A stretch of 64,000 nt of DNA from the NCBI RefSeq assembly GCF_041381155.1, contig NC_091135.1, positions 50,914,086-50,978,085 of the forward strand, read 5' to 3'. This stretch comes from Argopecten irradians (lineage: Eukaryota; Mollusca; Bivalvia; Pectinida; Pectinidae). The stretch's first letter is position 1; each line of letters opens with the position of its first letter. The notes under the pieces are model-generated. The model ran no database searches and was not told the DNA's origin. It was given only the letters and a program-made list of their open reading frames with translations. The position numbers and the translations under genes were made by a program. Shown piece by piece: positions 1 through 9,743 of this stretch.

Positions 1-1100
1 CTATTGCAGAAGAGCTGAAAATGAGCCTGATGCAGTTCCCACTGACTATTGTGTAGGTACCGAGTCTGGACGCCCCGAGTTATTTCTACCAAGTGTTAAA
101 CCACCACATCAAAGAACTTCAATGTCACCATCCTTGTGTTAACAAACAAGAAACATGTTGTTTGCTCAGTACCATACGGTGTATACACCTGATCTGAAAA
201 CCTATATCGTACCGAGCTAAATAAAAGGAGGACCCAAACTTGTCTTTAGTACGAGCAACAGTAGCCTTGGCATGGGTTTGAATGCTCCTCACATCCGGCG
301 TATGATCTACAGCAGATCACGAACTACTAAAGAAAAGTATGCTCAGAAAATTGGTAGAGCCGGAAGGGATGGTGCTAAAGCCCAAGCGGTTTTACATTAC
401 GATAACAGTTTGTTTGTTTGATTAATTAACGTCCTATTAACAGCTATGGTCGTGTTAGGACGGCCCCCATGTATGCGGTGTGTAGAGTGTATGTTGTGCG
501 AGGTGCGTGTTTTGGGAGACTGCGGTATATCAATGTTGTGTCTTCTTGTATAGTGGAACTGATGCCCTTTTTATAGTGCTATATCACTGAAGCATGCCGT
601 CGAAGACACCAAGCAACACACCCCACCCGGTCACATTATACTGACAACGGGCGAACAAGTCGTCCACTCCCTATATGCTGAGCGCTAAGCAGAAGCAGAA
701 ACTACCACTTTTATAGACTTTGGTGTGTCTCGGCCAGGGGACAGAACCCAGAGCCTTCCTCACAGGGGCGAACGCTCAACTCAAGGCCAAAAGTGAGGCG
801 GTGCCAAGGGAGGCATTAGGAAAGATAAAGTCTGTTAGGAAGAAGAGAAAAGATAAGATCTTAAATTTAGTCGCCTTTTACGATCATGCAATAGGGGCAG
901 CAGGTACAATTCTAACGCCCTACATGCAGGGCACAGCAAAGAATAGAAAGTGTCAGAAATCATCAGCATTGGCAGAATTTGGTAAGAACACTTCATGTAT
1001 GGTCTGCTTTGATCTTGTTAAGTATTTTAGATTTGGCAATGTAATATTTGATGATCCAGGAGCAGAATGTTGTTTCAGCAGTGCAGGCAATGTGAAGTAA
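1..1100 (+). pseudogene. RecQ-like DNA helicase pseudogene, split by a repeat insertion
   Basis: Translated pieces match the C-terminal half of a RecQ-type ATP-dependent 3'-5' DNA helicase. Bases 3-53 read IAEELKMSLMQFPLTIV, then a stop. Bases 243-271 read into ATVALA. After a one-base frame change near 269, bases 269-409 read GMGLNAPHIRRMIY and EKYAQKIGRAGRDG, which are helicase motifs V and VI with the arginine finger. The reading is cut at about 409 by repeat R1. It seems to resume after R1 (about 931-1100) with KNTSCMVCFDL and DDPGAECC, which resembles the Cys-rich RecQ zinc-binding subdomain. In-frame stops, a frameshift and the insertion make this a dead copy. RecQ-like genes are multicopy in mollusc genomes. 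Whether this one was a host gene or part of a mobile element cannot be told here. The N-terminal half would lie left of the window. Confidence 0.72.
410..930 (+). repeat. Interspersed repeat R, copy 1 (near full length)
   Basis: The head is TTTGTTTGATTAATTAACGT at about 411. The copy runs through conserved blocks (GGACGGCC, GACACCAAGCAACACACCCC, GCTGAGCGCTAAGCAG) to the tail near CGCCCTACATGCAGGG. The same sequence recurs at 1,728-2,265 and in reverse at 3,690-4,072 and 5,513-5,823, with further partial copies at 1,593, 40,397, 42,698 and 45,560. This copy sits inside the RecQ-like reading frame. Its class (SINE or non-autonomous DNA element) is not clear from sequence. The open frame within it (from 720) is not conserved between copies and is probably not a gene. 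Confidence 0.85.
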
Positions 1101-1179
1101 AACATAATTTTGATAGAATAACTAGGTAAATCAATATTTGAATCATGGATCACAATTCAGAGAGTTTTAGTCTTCATAG
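955..1179 (+). repeat. 225-bp exact duplication, left copy
   Basis: Bases 955-1179 are repeated at 1,368-1,592 (offset 413) with no difference that I can see. The segment holds the putative RecQ zinc-domain remnant and the last part of the antisense SAP-like fragment. The 188 bp between the copies (1,180-1,367) are single copy. Confidence 0.93.
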
Positions 1180-1289
1180 CCAGATACTGGTTGACCTCGA
1201 TTACGCAGAAATGATTTTAGTTGCAAGACGGTGAAGTTATCCAGATCATCATTATTGCAGGCGTCGTAGTTTTTGTGTAGTTCCGCCAT
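1167..1289 (-). pseudogene. SAP-domain-like fragment, antisense to the RecQ remnant
   Basis: The minus-strand frame begins with Met at 1,289 (MAELHKNYD) and contains the stretch FTVLQLKSFLRNRGQPVSG. This fits the SAP DNA-binding motif (about 35 residues, two helices, pattern hxxLKxxLxxRGLxxxG) known from SAF-A/B, Acinus, PIAS and several transposon proteins. It stops after 40 residues at 1,167, right at the edge of the duplicated block. It is converging with the RecQ remnant. A full protein is not present, so this is either a broken first exon or a transposon relic. Confidence 0.45.
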
Positions 1290-1367
1290 GACACTCTGAC
1301 AACTAATAGCCCCCGGAAGTAGTTTTTGGTTGAAGAGTTCCAAAAATGAAAGGGAGATAACAACCTT

Positions 1368-1592
1368 AGAAATCATCAGCATTGGCAGAATTTGGTAAGA
1401 ACACTTCATGTATGGTCTGCTTTGATCTTGTTAAGTATTTTAGATTTGGCAATGTAATATTTGATGATCCAGGAGCAGAATGTTGTTTCAGCAGTGCAGG
1501 CAATGTGAAGTAAAACATAATTTTGATAGAATAACTAGGTAAATCAATATTTGAATCATGGATCACAATTCAGAGAGTTTTAGTCTTCATAG
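1368..1592 (+). repeat. 225-bp exact duplication, right copy
   Basis: This is the second copy of 955-1179. It ends exactly where repeat R copy 2a begins (1,593, TTTGTTTGTATG), so the R insertion or the duplication shares this breakpoint. Confidence 0.93.
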
Positions 1593-1727
1593 TTTGTTTG
1601 TATGATTAATTTAACGCCCTATTAACAGATATGGTCATGTAAGGACGGCCTCCCACGTATGCGGTGTGTTGCGTGTATGTTGTGCGAGGTGCGTGTTTTG
1701 GGAGACTGCGGTATTTTCATGTTGTGT
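1593..1727 (+). repeat. Repeat R, copy 2a (truncated head)
   Basis: Only the first ~135 bp of R are present (through GGAGACTGCGGTATTTTCAT) before a new R head starts at about 1,728. The two are in the same orientation, head to head-end. This suggests one R inserted into another, or an unequal exchange. Confidence 0.8.
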
Positions 1728-2265
1728 TTTGTTTGTTTGATTTATTAACGTCCTACCAACAGCTATGATCATGTAAGAACGGCCTCCCATGTATGCGGTG
1801 TGTTGCGTGTATGTTGTGAGAGGTGAATGTACTGGGAGACTGCGGTATGTTCGTGTTGTGTCTTCTTATATAGTGGAACTGTTGCCCTTTTTATAGTGCT
1901 ATATCTCTGAAGCATGCCGCCGAAGACACCAAGCATTACACCCCACCCGGTCACATTATACTGACAACGGGCGAACCAGTCGCCCTACTCCCGGTATGCT
2001 GAGCGCTAAGCAGGAGCAGAAACTACCACATTTATAGACTTTGGTGTGTCTCGGCCAGAGGATAGAATCCAGAGCCTTCCTCACAGGGGCGAACGCTCAA
2101 CTCAAGGCCAAAAGTGAGGCGGTGCCAAGGGAGGCATTAGGAAGGATAACGTCTGTTAGGAAGAAAAGACAAGATAAGATCCTAAATTTAGTGGCCTTTT
2201 ACGATCATGTAATAGCGGCAGCAGGTACAATTCGAACGCCCTACCTGCATAGCCATTATAGAAAT
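1728..2265 (+). repeat. Repeat R, copy 2b (near full length)
   Basis: Same order of blocks as copy 1, from TTTGTTTGTTTGATTTATTA to CGCCCTACCTGCAT at about 2,250. The stretch after it (2,266-2,380) has nothing I recognise. Confidence 0.85.
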
Positions 2266-2379
2266 AGCTCAAGCAAAAGCCTATCTCTAAACCATTAGAG
2301 GTGTAGTATACAAACTGTGATATGTAAACTAACACAATGACAATTGAAGAAAGAAAATACACATTATAAAGTAATATGT

Positions 2380-2760
2380 AGCGTAGTTTTCATAGTCACG
2401 AATCAAGAAGAGCTTTTAATATGTTATTCCACTCCAAAACTTACCAACATTTTGAGAATAACAATACTTTCAATGTATAGGTTTTACTTTTACAAGTTAA
2501 AAAGAGAGCTGAAAATGATTTTTGGCAGTACTGCCAAAAAATCATTATATTCTTCAGTGTAGTGAAATGAGTTCATACGGTCAGACCATGAAGCTTCATT
2601 GTTGTCCACAATTTCATTGACATTTTTTACAGTATTATTAGTAATTGTAAAGTGATTTCTGAAGGTATGTTTCCATCTAAACGTGTATAAGGCATAAAAA
2701 GAATCACAGTGCATAACCTATGTGTTCCAACTAACGTTTATAAGGCATTATACAGGTTTG
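2380..2760 (+). repeat. Dispersed repeat U, copy 1
   Basis: This segment is shared, with divergence, with 55,130-55,480 (same strand) and 54,345-54,570 (opposite strand). Shared landmarks are TCACGAATCA, CTTTTAATATG, the GGCAGTACTGCC core, TTTACAATTACTAATAA (read on the minus strand) and GCCTTATAAACGTTAGTT (minus strand). There is no coding signature and the class is unknown. It contains a near-perfect 33-bp palindrome at 2,514-2,546. Confidence 0.7.
2514..2546. repeat. 33-bp palindrome inside repeat U
   Basis: AATGATTTTT, then GGCAGTACTGCC, then AAAAAATCATT. The centre is AGT/ACT at 2,529/2,530. A degenerate version of the core (GGTAGTACTGCC) is kept in the copy near 55,250. Confidence 0.85.
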
Positions 2761-3146
2761 TTTGTCCGTTTGAATGATTTTCACAGCTTTATTCATTAAA
2801 ACTTATGGTTTTAAATAGATAATTGAGGAAAAAATAACATGTATAAACATATAACTTTAACATATGCATTGACAGCTTTCACATAGCTTCTTTATTTCAA
2901 ATTGAAGTTTTATCAGATAAATGTATGTTTTTATGTTTGATACTTATAATCATGAAATAAATCTCACTGTTACAGTGAAGATTTTGTCATAAAGTTAATC
3001 ACAATGATTGAAATTTTAAAAATATCAGAATATTACCGTAACACATGGATCAATAAATCAATTGGCTCTCCCACAACATTCTGATAAATGATTCTTTGAT
3101 CCTTTATACTGAATCAAAGTGAATCGTCTTCTTTAATCCTAGCACT

Positions 3147-3504
3147 CTGTTAAAGATGCTCCACCGCTGACAAAAGGAATTTTTTCACTATCAAAAACAG
3201 GAGCAGACGATTTAGTACTTTTCTTCAGTTACAAAAGTTACTTTCTTTACACCATTATCACCATTGAAAAGTTTGAGCTTCTGATTTTACTTCAAGTTAA
3301 AAACATGAAAAATAATTAATTGCATCCCGAAAAAAATCTGTGTCACTATATCCTATATGGAATGACGTACTGATTGCGCATGCACCAAAGGAGATAGTAT
3401 TTTTTGTGGTAATTAGACATATATATATACACGATTAAACACCAATTATTGTTCAAATGATGAATTTCATTTATGCTCTGTCGACGGTGGAGCATCTTTA
3501 ACAG
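3147..3504 (+). mobile_element. MITE-like element M, copy 1
   Basis: A ~358-bp non-coding element with inverted ends. The left end CTGTTAAAGATGCTCCACCG at 3,147 is matched by the reverse complement at 3,485-3,504. The interior has CAGGAGCAGACGATTTAGTA and CATTGAAAAGTTTGAGCTTC. Diverged reverse copies lie at 57,013-57,366 and 61,320-61,550. Target-site duplications are not clear. It is most likely a non-autonomous DNA transposon. No transposase is present. Confidence 0.72.
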
Positions 3505-3689
3505 TTACTACAATTAAGTACTATTGTCACAAACTAAAACATATTACACATACTTTTTCTCAGTCCTCTTTTCATACACTTTAGTATTTCAACACATTGT
3601 ATGCGGTTTGCATGATATCTGATAATATGTACAAAAGTTCCTGAACTGTCCTTGACTAATTGATTTCACATTGTTCACACAAATTAGGA

Positions 3690-4072
3690 TCTTATTTTTC
3701 TCTTCTTCCTAACTGATTATCTTTCCTAATGCCTCCCTTGGCACCGCCACACTTTTGGCCATGAGTTGAAAGTTCGCTCCTGTGAGGAAGGCTTTGGGTT
3801 CTTTCCTCTGACCGCGACACACCATAGTCTATAAAAGTGGTAGTCTCCTGCTTAGCGCTCAGCATACATTGGGTGTCTTTGGCGGCATGCTTCAGTGATA
3901 TAGAAACGGCAACAGTTCCACTATACAAGAAGACACAACACGAATATACCACAGTCTCCTAAAACACGCACCTCGCACTTCACACACGCTACACACTGCA
4001 TACATGGGAGGCGGTCCTGATATGACCCTGGCTATTAATAGGACGTTAAAATAATCAAACAAACAAAAGTTT
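3690..4072 (-). repeat. Repeat R, copy 3 (reverse, internally deleted)
   Basis: The reverse complement of R is read from CCTAATGCCTCCCTTGGCAC (3,728) to GGACGTTAAAATAATCAAAC (about 4,050). Compared with copy 1 it lacks the block around ACACACCCCACCCGGTCACA. Confidence 0.82.
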
Positions 4073-4739
4073 ATACAGCTGTATCTCACTGAAGCATACT
4101 GACACAAAACAAGGACAATGGTGACATGTATGATTATACTTGCAAACCAGTTGTGCCATTCCCTTTAAACATGATTGAATCCCTGATCCCGTATACATCA
4201 ATACAGCTTATTATTGACATGACATTCTATTGAAATACTTGTGTATATAAATACCTTGAACCTGGCCTTCACTTGACCATTTACATTCACTCTCTGTATG
4301 GCTGGCTTCAGATTGACCAGTGTACAAGTGTCCCTTCTATACCCAAGCTTCAGAAACAGTTTGCATGCTTCTTCAAGAAGAAAGATAAGAAAGATGAAGA
4401 AACAGTAAATTACTGACTGATTCATATTAAACAGATGTCCAAAAGACATTGCAGTTATTATAAACCTGCATGCAATTTAAACAATATACTAGCGTTATTT
4501 ACTGCACTACTAGTATTTAATATTTTAATATAATTCATTTTTGCTTGTTACGAGGATTTTCATTGGCTTAAAAATTTACTTTATCAGCCCATAAAGGAAA
4601 AAATGGCATCGCCGTTTGTAACGTCGCTTCTGATTGGCTGAGATGACGGCGTAATAATTTCATAGACAAAAGAGTCAAGCCAAACACATATCTAAGAATT
4701 TTAAATGTGCAAAGAGATTATCTTTAGTAAATTGAATTA

Positions 4740-4882
4740 TAAGGATTAATTTGAATAGATTTTTTATGTTATGGAGACATAACACAAAAATCTGAGTGTA
4801 CTCTAAATAAACCGCTCAGAGTACACTCAGATTTTTGTGTTATATCTCCATAACATAAAAAATCTATTCAAGTTAATCCTTA
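4740..4882. repeat. Long near-perfect hairpin (~64-bp arms, 13-bp loop)
   Basis: The left arm 4,740-4,804 and right arm 4,818-4,882 are reverse complements with very few mismatches. The arms include AATAGATTTTTTATGTTATG and its complement. The loop is AAATAAACCGCTC. It could be a small foldback transposon or a hairpin RNA source. No gene is near. Confidence 0.88.
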
Positions 4883-5292
4883 AATATAGTACTTGTATGT
4901 ATTGTTACAGTTGCGCTGAAAGTTGTTCATTTGTCAAACCGTTATTTTACGTAAGCTCCTTTATGTAATTTTCGCGCTTTAGAGAACCTTCAACACTGTA
5001 AGGTAGAAAGAGTGGCAGCTATGAATCGTGAAGAATGGAGAGAGAATTGTAGACATGATCTGAGACGTTTTATATGTATTACATGAATCATAATGTTGAA
5101 ATATGTTTTGATAAATAAGATTACAGTATTGCTGCCAGAAATTAGTTGTTAGAAGCTCTGGCATTTGTCGCGAAAAACAATGCCATGCAGCCTACGTTTT
5201 TTCTGTAAGTCATTTCGCCCATAATTGTCACCTTTACACTAGTGTAGATTTTGGGTCGAGTTGACCAAACGTATGTTCGGTGATAGTGTTTA

Positions 5293-5342
5293 TTAAAGCT
5301 GACAATGCAATACAGTTTTTTAACTAGCATTGTCAGCTTTAA
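5293..5342. repeat. Short perfect hairpin
   Basis: 16-bp arms TTAAAGCTGACAATGC (5,293-5,308) and GCATTGTCAGCTTTAA (5,327-5,342) with an 18-base loop. Function unknown. Confidence 0.75.
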
Positions 5343-5512
5343 GTAATAAGTAAATTAATGGACGCAAGCAAGCATATGTCTCTATATCCATATCTAAATC
5401 ACTCTTTTGATCTAATAATTTTGAAGGCTTTTTTTAATTATCCTATTCTGATATTGTGTCCGAAAGCAACATATGAAAAGGTCCTTGTCCTTCAATTATT
5501 TATTATTCTAGG

Positions 5513-5823
5513 CTTTTGGCCTTGAGTTGAGCGTTCGCCCCTGTGAGGACACACCAAAGTCTATAAAAGTCGTAGTTTCTGCTCCTGCTTAGCGCTCAGC
5601 ATACAGGGAGGGGGACGACTGGTTCGCCCATTGTCAGTATAATGTGACCGAGTGGGGTGTGCTGCTTGGTGTCTTCGGCGGCATGCTTCAGTGATATAGC
5701 ACTATAAAAAGGGCAACAGTTCCACTATACAAGAAGACACAACACGAATATACCGCAGCGTCCTAAAACACGCATCTCGCACAACATAGCTGTTAATAGG
5801 ACGTCAATTAATCAAACAAACAT
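5513..5823 (-). repeat. Repeat R, copy 4 (reverse, tail-truncated)
   Basis: The reverse copy runs from GGCTTTTGGCCTTGAGTTGA to TTAATCAAACAAACA. The middle blocks (GCTTAGCGCTCAGCATACAG, GCGGCATGCTTCAGTGATAT) are very close to the other copies. The part between the CpG-rich block and the head is shortened. Confidence 0.85.
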
Positions 5824-5885
5824 ATTATTCTAGGAAAGCGTTTAATTTTCCTATTCCATGGTGGTCCCCGAACACGATGGATGTA

Positions 5886-6640
5886 GTCTTATGTTTCCAA
5901 TGAGTTTGCTTCTTTACTCAGCTCTCTTTCCCTATCTCTTTCGCATTTAGTTAGATTATTTCGTATCTGTACAGCGGAAATATTATGATGGTCCTTCAGT
6001 TTATTAATGTTTCTGAAAACTGTTTTCTTCGTATCTGGGCAGTCTAGACACACGAGAACCGGCCGGCTAGTGCCGTTAGCTTCTGATGTCTTACCGAGTC
6101 TAATAACTTTCCTAATCTTTTTCATTTGTTGACTTTGTTGTATATCAAATACATTCAACAAGTCTTCTTCCATCGCTGTATCGGGCTCTATTCTTTTTCT
6201 TCCGTCGTGTTCAGATTTCTCGGGGACTCTGTATTTGGCTGTGATGCCTTTGTTTTCATCTGTATTTTAACTTCATCCTGTATTCAGGCTTTGATATCTG
6301 TTATATCAGTTTTATATTTCACACTTATCAATCTTTCCAGCTCTGATATCCTTTGTTCACATTCTTCCATTATTTCTCGACATCTTTCTTCGGTTTTCCT
6401 ATCCGTCAATAAACTTGTTTTTCACTGTTACCCTACAAGGTGAACAAAAACCACATGGAGTCCGATGTTTATAGGATTTCATATTTGCGTTTGTCAAAGT
6501 CTAGGCATCCAATGCAGAAATTGCTTTGACATCTATCGCATTTCATCATTTTCGTTTTGCTTTCTACGTATTGTTTTGCGCATAACTTAGAGTCATTCTC
6601 CGTATCTGCACCCGAATCCTGAGAGGATTCATCAGGTTGG
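5886..6640 (-). pseudogene. LINE-type ORF1 relic (PHD-like finger, coiled coil, RRM-like tail)
   Basis: Reading the minus strand from about 6,640 downward there are three parts. First is a Cys-rich segment with KMMKCDRCQSNFCIGCLDF, like the PHD-type finger at the N-terminus of many non-LTR retrotransposon ORF1 proteins. Next is a charged coiled-coil stretch (EERCREIMEECEQRISELE, about 6,330-6,410). Last is a C-terminal block in one open frame (6,173-5,889) with KVIRLGKTSE, SRPVLVCLD and CERDRERELSKEA, the usual ORF1 C-terminal pattern. ORF1 proteins bind RNA during target-primed reverse transcription. Stops (near 6,470, 6,285 and 6,195) break it into pieces. No reverse transcriptase follows downstream on the minus strand, so the copy is a dead fragment. 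Family assignment is from recognised pattern only. Confidence 0.6.
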
Positions 6641-8362
6641 GAAACAAGTATGTTTCATATCCGATAACAGAAAACACACAAATCAGATAAATATGTAGAC
6701 TAGATCACATTCATACCTAAGTTGTTAACATTTACCACATTATACAGTAAATATCGACAAAAAACTTCTATTTTTATTATATTGAACGCAGAATAGAGCT
6801 AGAAATAACGAATTTCCTGTAAGGATTGTATAGTAGTATTTGTAGCTAGGAATTATATTAATTGAAGCGAGTTGTATTTGTATCACATTTTGTCAGTTTA
6901 TAAGAATAAGCAGTATAGCAATGTGTATATTGTTATCATGATTAATGCACGTTTCTAGTCAGTCTTATAAAGGTTTAAGTACTTTTCAAGTACATTTCAA
7001 GTATGTTGTATTGTGATATTTTAAGTCTAGTCGCTTTGTAAATTAAGTCCAAATACTCAAGACAAGGTTGTTTATGTTGCTACAATCTTTTACTACGTTG
7101 GAATAAAGCTGCCACGCACTTTTAGGGAAGATTTTTCGGGTCGTGTAGTTTGTCACCAAAATTAATAACCCCGTGCAGGTACAATTGTCAATATTGATTA
7201 ACTATTACTGATCATAATAATATCTTGCAGATTTGTATTTGTTCATTTTCAGTACACTTGAACTAAATAAAGAAACAAATAAATGTAAGCTTCATATGAA
7301 ATGAAGAGACGTAAGGTACGATAACAACTGTTATCGTTCCTTCGGAACGAAATGTTAACACGACAACTTTTAGATATCAACCCGCTTATAACCGCGATTT
7401 GAGTAATAAGGAAATCCAACGATATTTTGCTGAAAATTTGAATGTAAGCTAATCACGGCGTGATCTATCGATTGAAATAATCACCTTAGCTGTGGAAATT
7501 TAAAACGACGAGATATTTTGGTGTAAAACCCCCAAAATCGGCATTTTGACCACTGATTTCTGTTTAATCTATCCTAGTAAATAAATTAATAAAGCTGAGA
7601 AGCTAGAACTCTACATATAAAAAGTCCTTGTAATTCTGAACAAAACGGTATTTCTTACTTTTGGAAATGTTATGTACAACGGCCAAAATACAGCCATGAA
7701 TAATGGTGGTATTTCGCAGGTTCTAGGTAAATTTCCACAACAGACGTGATATTTCGGGGTCCCAGGCGCCTTCATTCGGAGCTATTCTGAACGATTGGAT
7801 CGGCAAATGTACCATTTAAAAATAAGTGATATTTTTAAATTTTCTGTAGAAGTGACTAAACATTATAAAATGAGTAAATAATATATGCACTAATCATCAA
7901 ATTTATGTTACAAAATGCGCCCAACAAGTGCAACAGTGAAATGAATCTGTTTGTACTGTCTCGAACGCACAAAATCATGGCGCAGACTATCGTGCCCCCT
8001 ATAAGGAATGTGTATTGTTTGTATCCGGTTGAGTAAAAACGTTGAAGCCGGCTTGATGTTCAAGTCAAATCCGGCATTATCAGGTAAGTAATTGTTCATT
8101 TTACTTGTTATAGACATCAATATCATTATCGGTGGATATTAGTATTATCAGATATATTTGATTGTTTTTGTAGGCCTGCAAATATAACGTTAGGTACTGT
8201 TTACAGTCTGTTTATGATCACCATCGCGAGTGACTGTCTGACAACAGAACCATGCATGTGTTCTAAATCGTTGCTTAACAGCACGTAAACTGACAACTGT
8301 ACCGACTTTGAGGCAGATGCCGTTTGAATATATGTATCTCCTAATATATTGTTTAAGCATAT
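6641..8362. other. Non-coding stretch, no feature recognised
   Basis: AT-rich sequence with only short open frames and no exon, tRNA or repeat signature that I can identify. There is a small palindrome near 7,319-7,340 (GATAACAACTGTTATC). Confidence 0.6.
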
Positions 8363-8932
8363 TGTTACGATCCGTAACGGCGAATATTATACACAGGAAT
8401 GTAAATTTATGACATCGTCATATTTCCTATCAGAACAACGGAGGCCTAGCCCCGATCTGAGAATGGTTATAAACTCAGCGACACTCAATGTGATATGCGT
8501 GATTAAAAGACAGAGAATCGTAATTATATTCATTATTGATATTGACATAATTAACAGAATGTATATTTTATTACTATAATTACTGGCGTGATGAATAACT
8601 GTCGAACTAACTGACGATTTGAATCTGTAGCGTTAACGTTAGAGTCAAGTATTGAGATTCGACAGATAACGAAAATGACACAAAGTACATATATTTTTAT
8701 CAGGAAACATGTATAAATATGTTGTATTATGTTCATGGAAGTCACCTGAACCATGCTGCGAGATTGGTGTGTCATAAAACGTCCTATTCTAGCCAAATCA
8801 CGTCTCTGTAAGCGACAGCCTGCTTTCCGTGTATTTCGCCATTTGTTATGGTTGGATTTCGCGGATTCCGCACGCGCTATGTAACAAGCGTTTTGATTGG
8901 CTCGGACTCGTCGGATGATCACCAGCGCAGGC

Positions 8933-8940
8933 TATAAAAG
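8933..8940 (+). promoter_or_regulatory. LTR TATA box
   Basis: TATAAAAG lies about 35 bp after an inverted CCAAT box (GATTGG) inside the 5' LTR. This is a standard RNA polymerase II core promoter layout, with transcription expected to start near 8,960-8,970. The same pair is kept in the 3' LTR (TATA at 16,432). Confidence 0.75.
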
Positions 8941-9470
8941 GGGGTGAAATCGGACGAAAGTCAGAACTCATTTGAGCTCCCAAACGAGTGGTCGCCTCTT
9001 CTGGCCCTAAACTTTGGAAAGCCTTGAGTCTCCTCAAACCAATGACCTAATAGTGGTTCAAGATGTTTGAGCTTCTCCGTAAAGGGAACTTAACGTTCCA
9101 AGGGGAATAACTCTTATAGAGTTAAGTTACAAAGCTCTCAGAATATGAGTGTTGTCCGTTGGCGAAAACGGGGAAACGTCTCCGTATTCGGAAACACTAT
9201 TTGTAGACGGAAGCACCTCTGTCTATAGACTCATTACATATTCTTATCTAATAATTAATGTTTATTATAATAGCTTTTATATAGTAGGTATTTATTTCTC
9301 CATATTCGGAGCATTATACCAGTATAGATGGAAGCACCTCCATCTATGGAAATGTTCCATATTCCAATAATGTATTCAAGGATATAGATCAGTGTTTAGT
9401 GTAGAATATTTGTATAACCTTTGTAAATCTCGATGTATCCAGTACCTGTACTTTGATGATTTATGATTAT

Positions 9471-9476
9471 AATAAA
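9471..9476 (+). terminator. LTR polyadenylation signal (5' LTR copy)
   Basis: AATAAA within ATTATAATAAATCATAAG. The copy in the 3' LTR (16,970-16,975) would end the genomic transcript. Confidence 0.6.
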
Positions 9477-9603
9477 TCATAAGTTGATTTTTATTCCTGA
9501 CTTTGTTCTTTTATGGAGTAGTGCTAGGCTGGAACCGAATCCCTTATAAATTACTTTTACTTGGCGATTGCTGAAATACGCAACCCGCGCAGAAAAGTTA
9601 CAT

Positions 9604-9620
9604 TGGTGTCAGAAGTGGGA
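9604..9620 (+). other. Primer-binding site, tRNA-Leu type
   Basis: TGGTGTCAGAAGTGGGA starts one base after the LTR end. It is complementary to a tRNA 3' end of the form ...CCACTTCTGACACCA, which fits a leucine tRNA. It primes minus-strand DNA synthesis. Confidence 0.75.
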
Positions 9621-9743
9621 TAAACTGAGTTCCAGTGTCTTGTGAATCCATAAAAAGAACATTAAATTGGTATATAAAAAAATCACAAAATTAAATCTGA
9701 AATATTGAGTTAATCTTTACTGAAATCATAAAAATCTGTAGAG

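Larger units (their letters stand above)
8363..9602 (+). repeat. 5' LTR
   Basis: 1,240 bp, TG...CA termini, matched at constant offset 7,499 to 15,862-17,101. The differences I see are at about 8,406, 8,479, 8,554, 9,107, 9,363 and 9,549. It contains an inverted CCAAT box (GATTGG, ~8,895), a TATA box and a polyadenylation signal. U3, R and U5 can therefore be placed roughly at 8,363-8,960, 8,960-9,490 and 9,490-9,602. Confidence 0.96.

Noticed and set aside
720..1100. 126-codon plus-strand open frame as a gene
   Set aside because: It is a chimera of repeat R sequence and the RecQ remnant. Other R copies do not keep the frame.
8551..8922. 123-codon minus-strand open frame, repeated at 16,050-16,421
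   Set aside because: It lies inside the U3 part of both LTRs and is duplicated only because the LTRs are copies.
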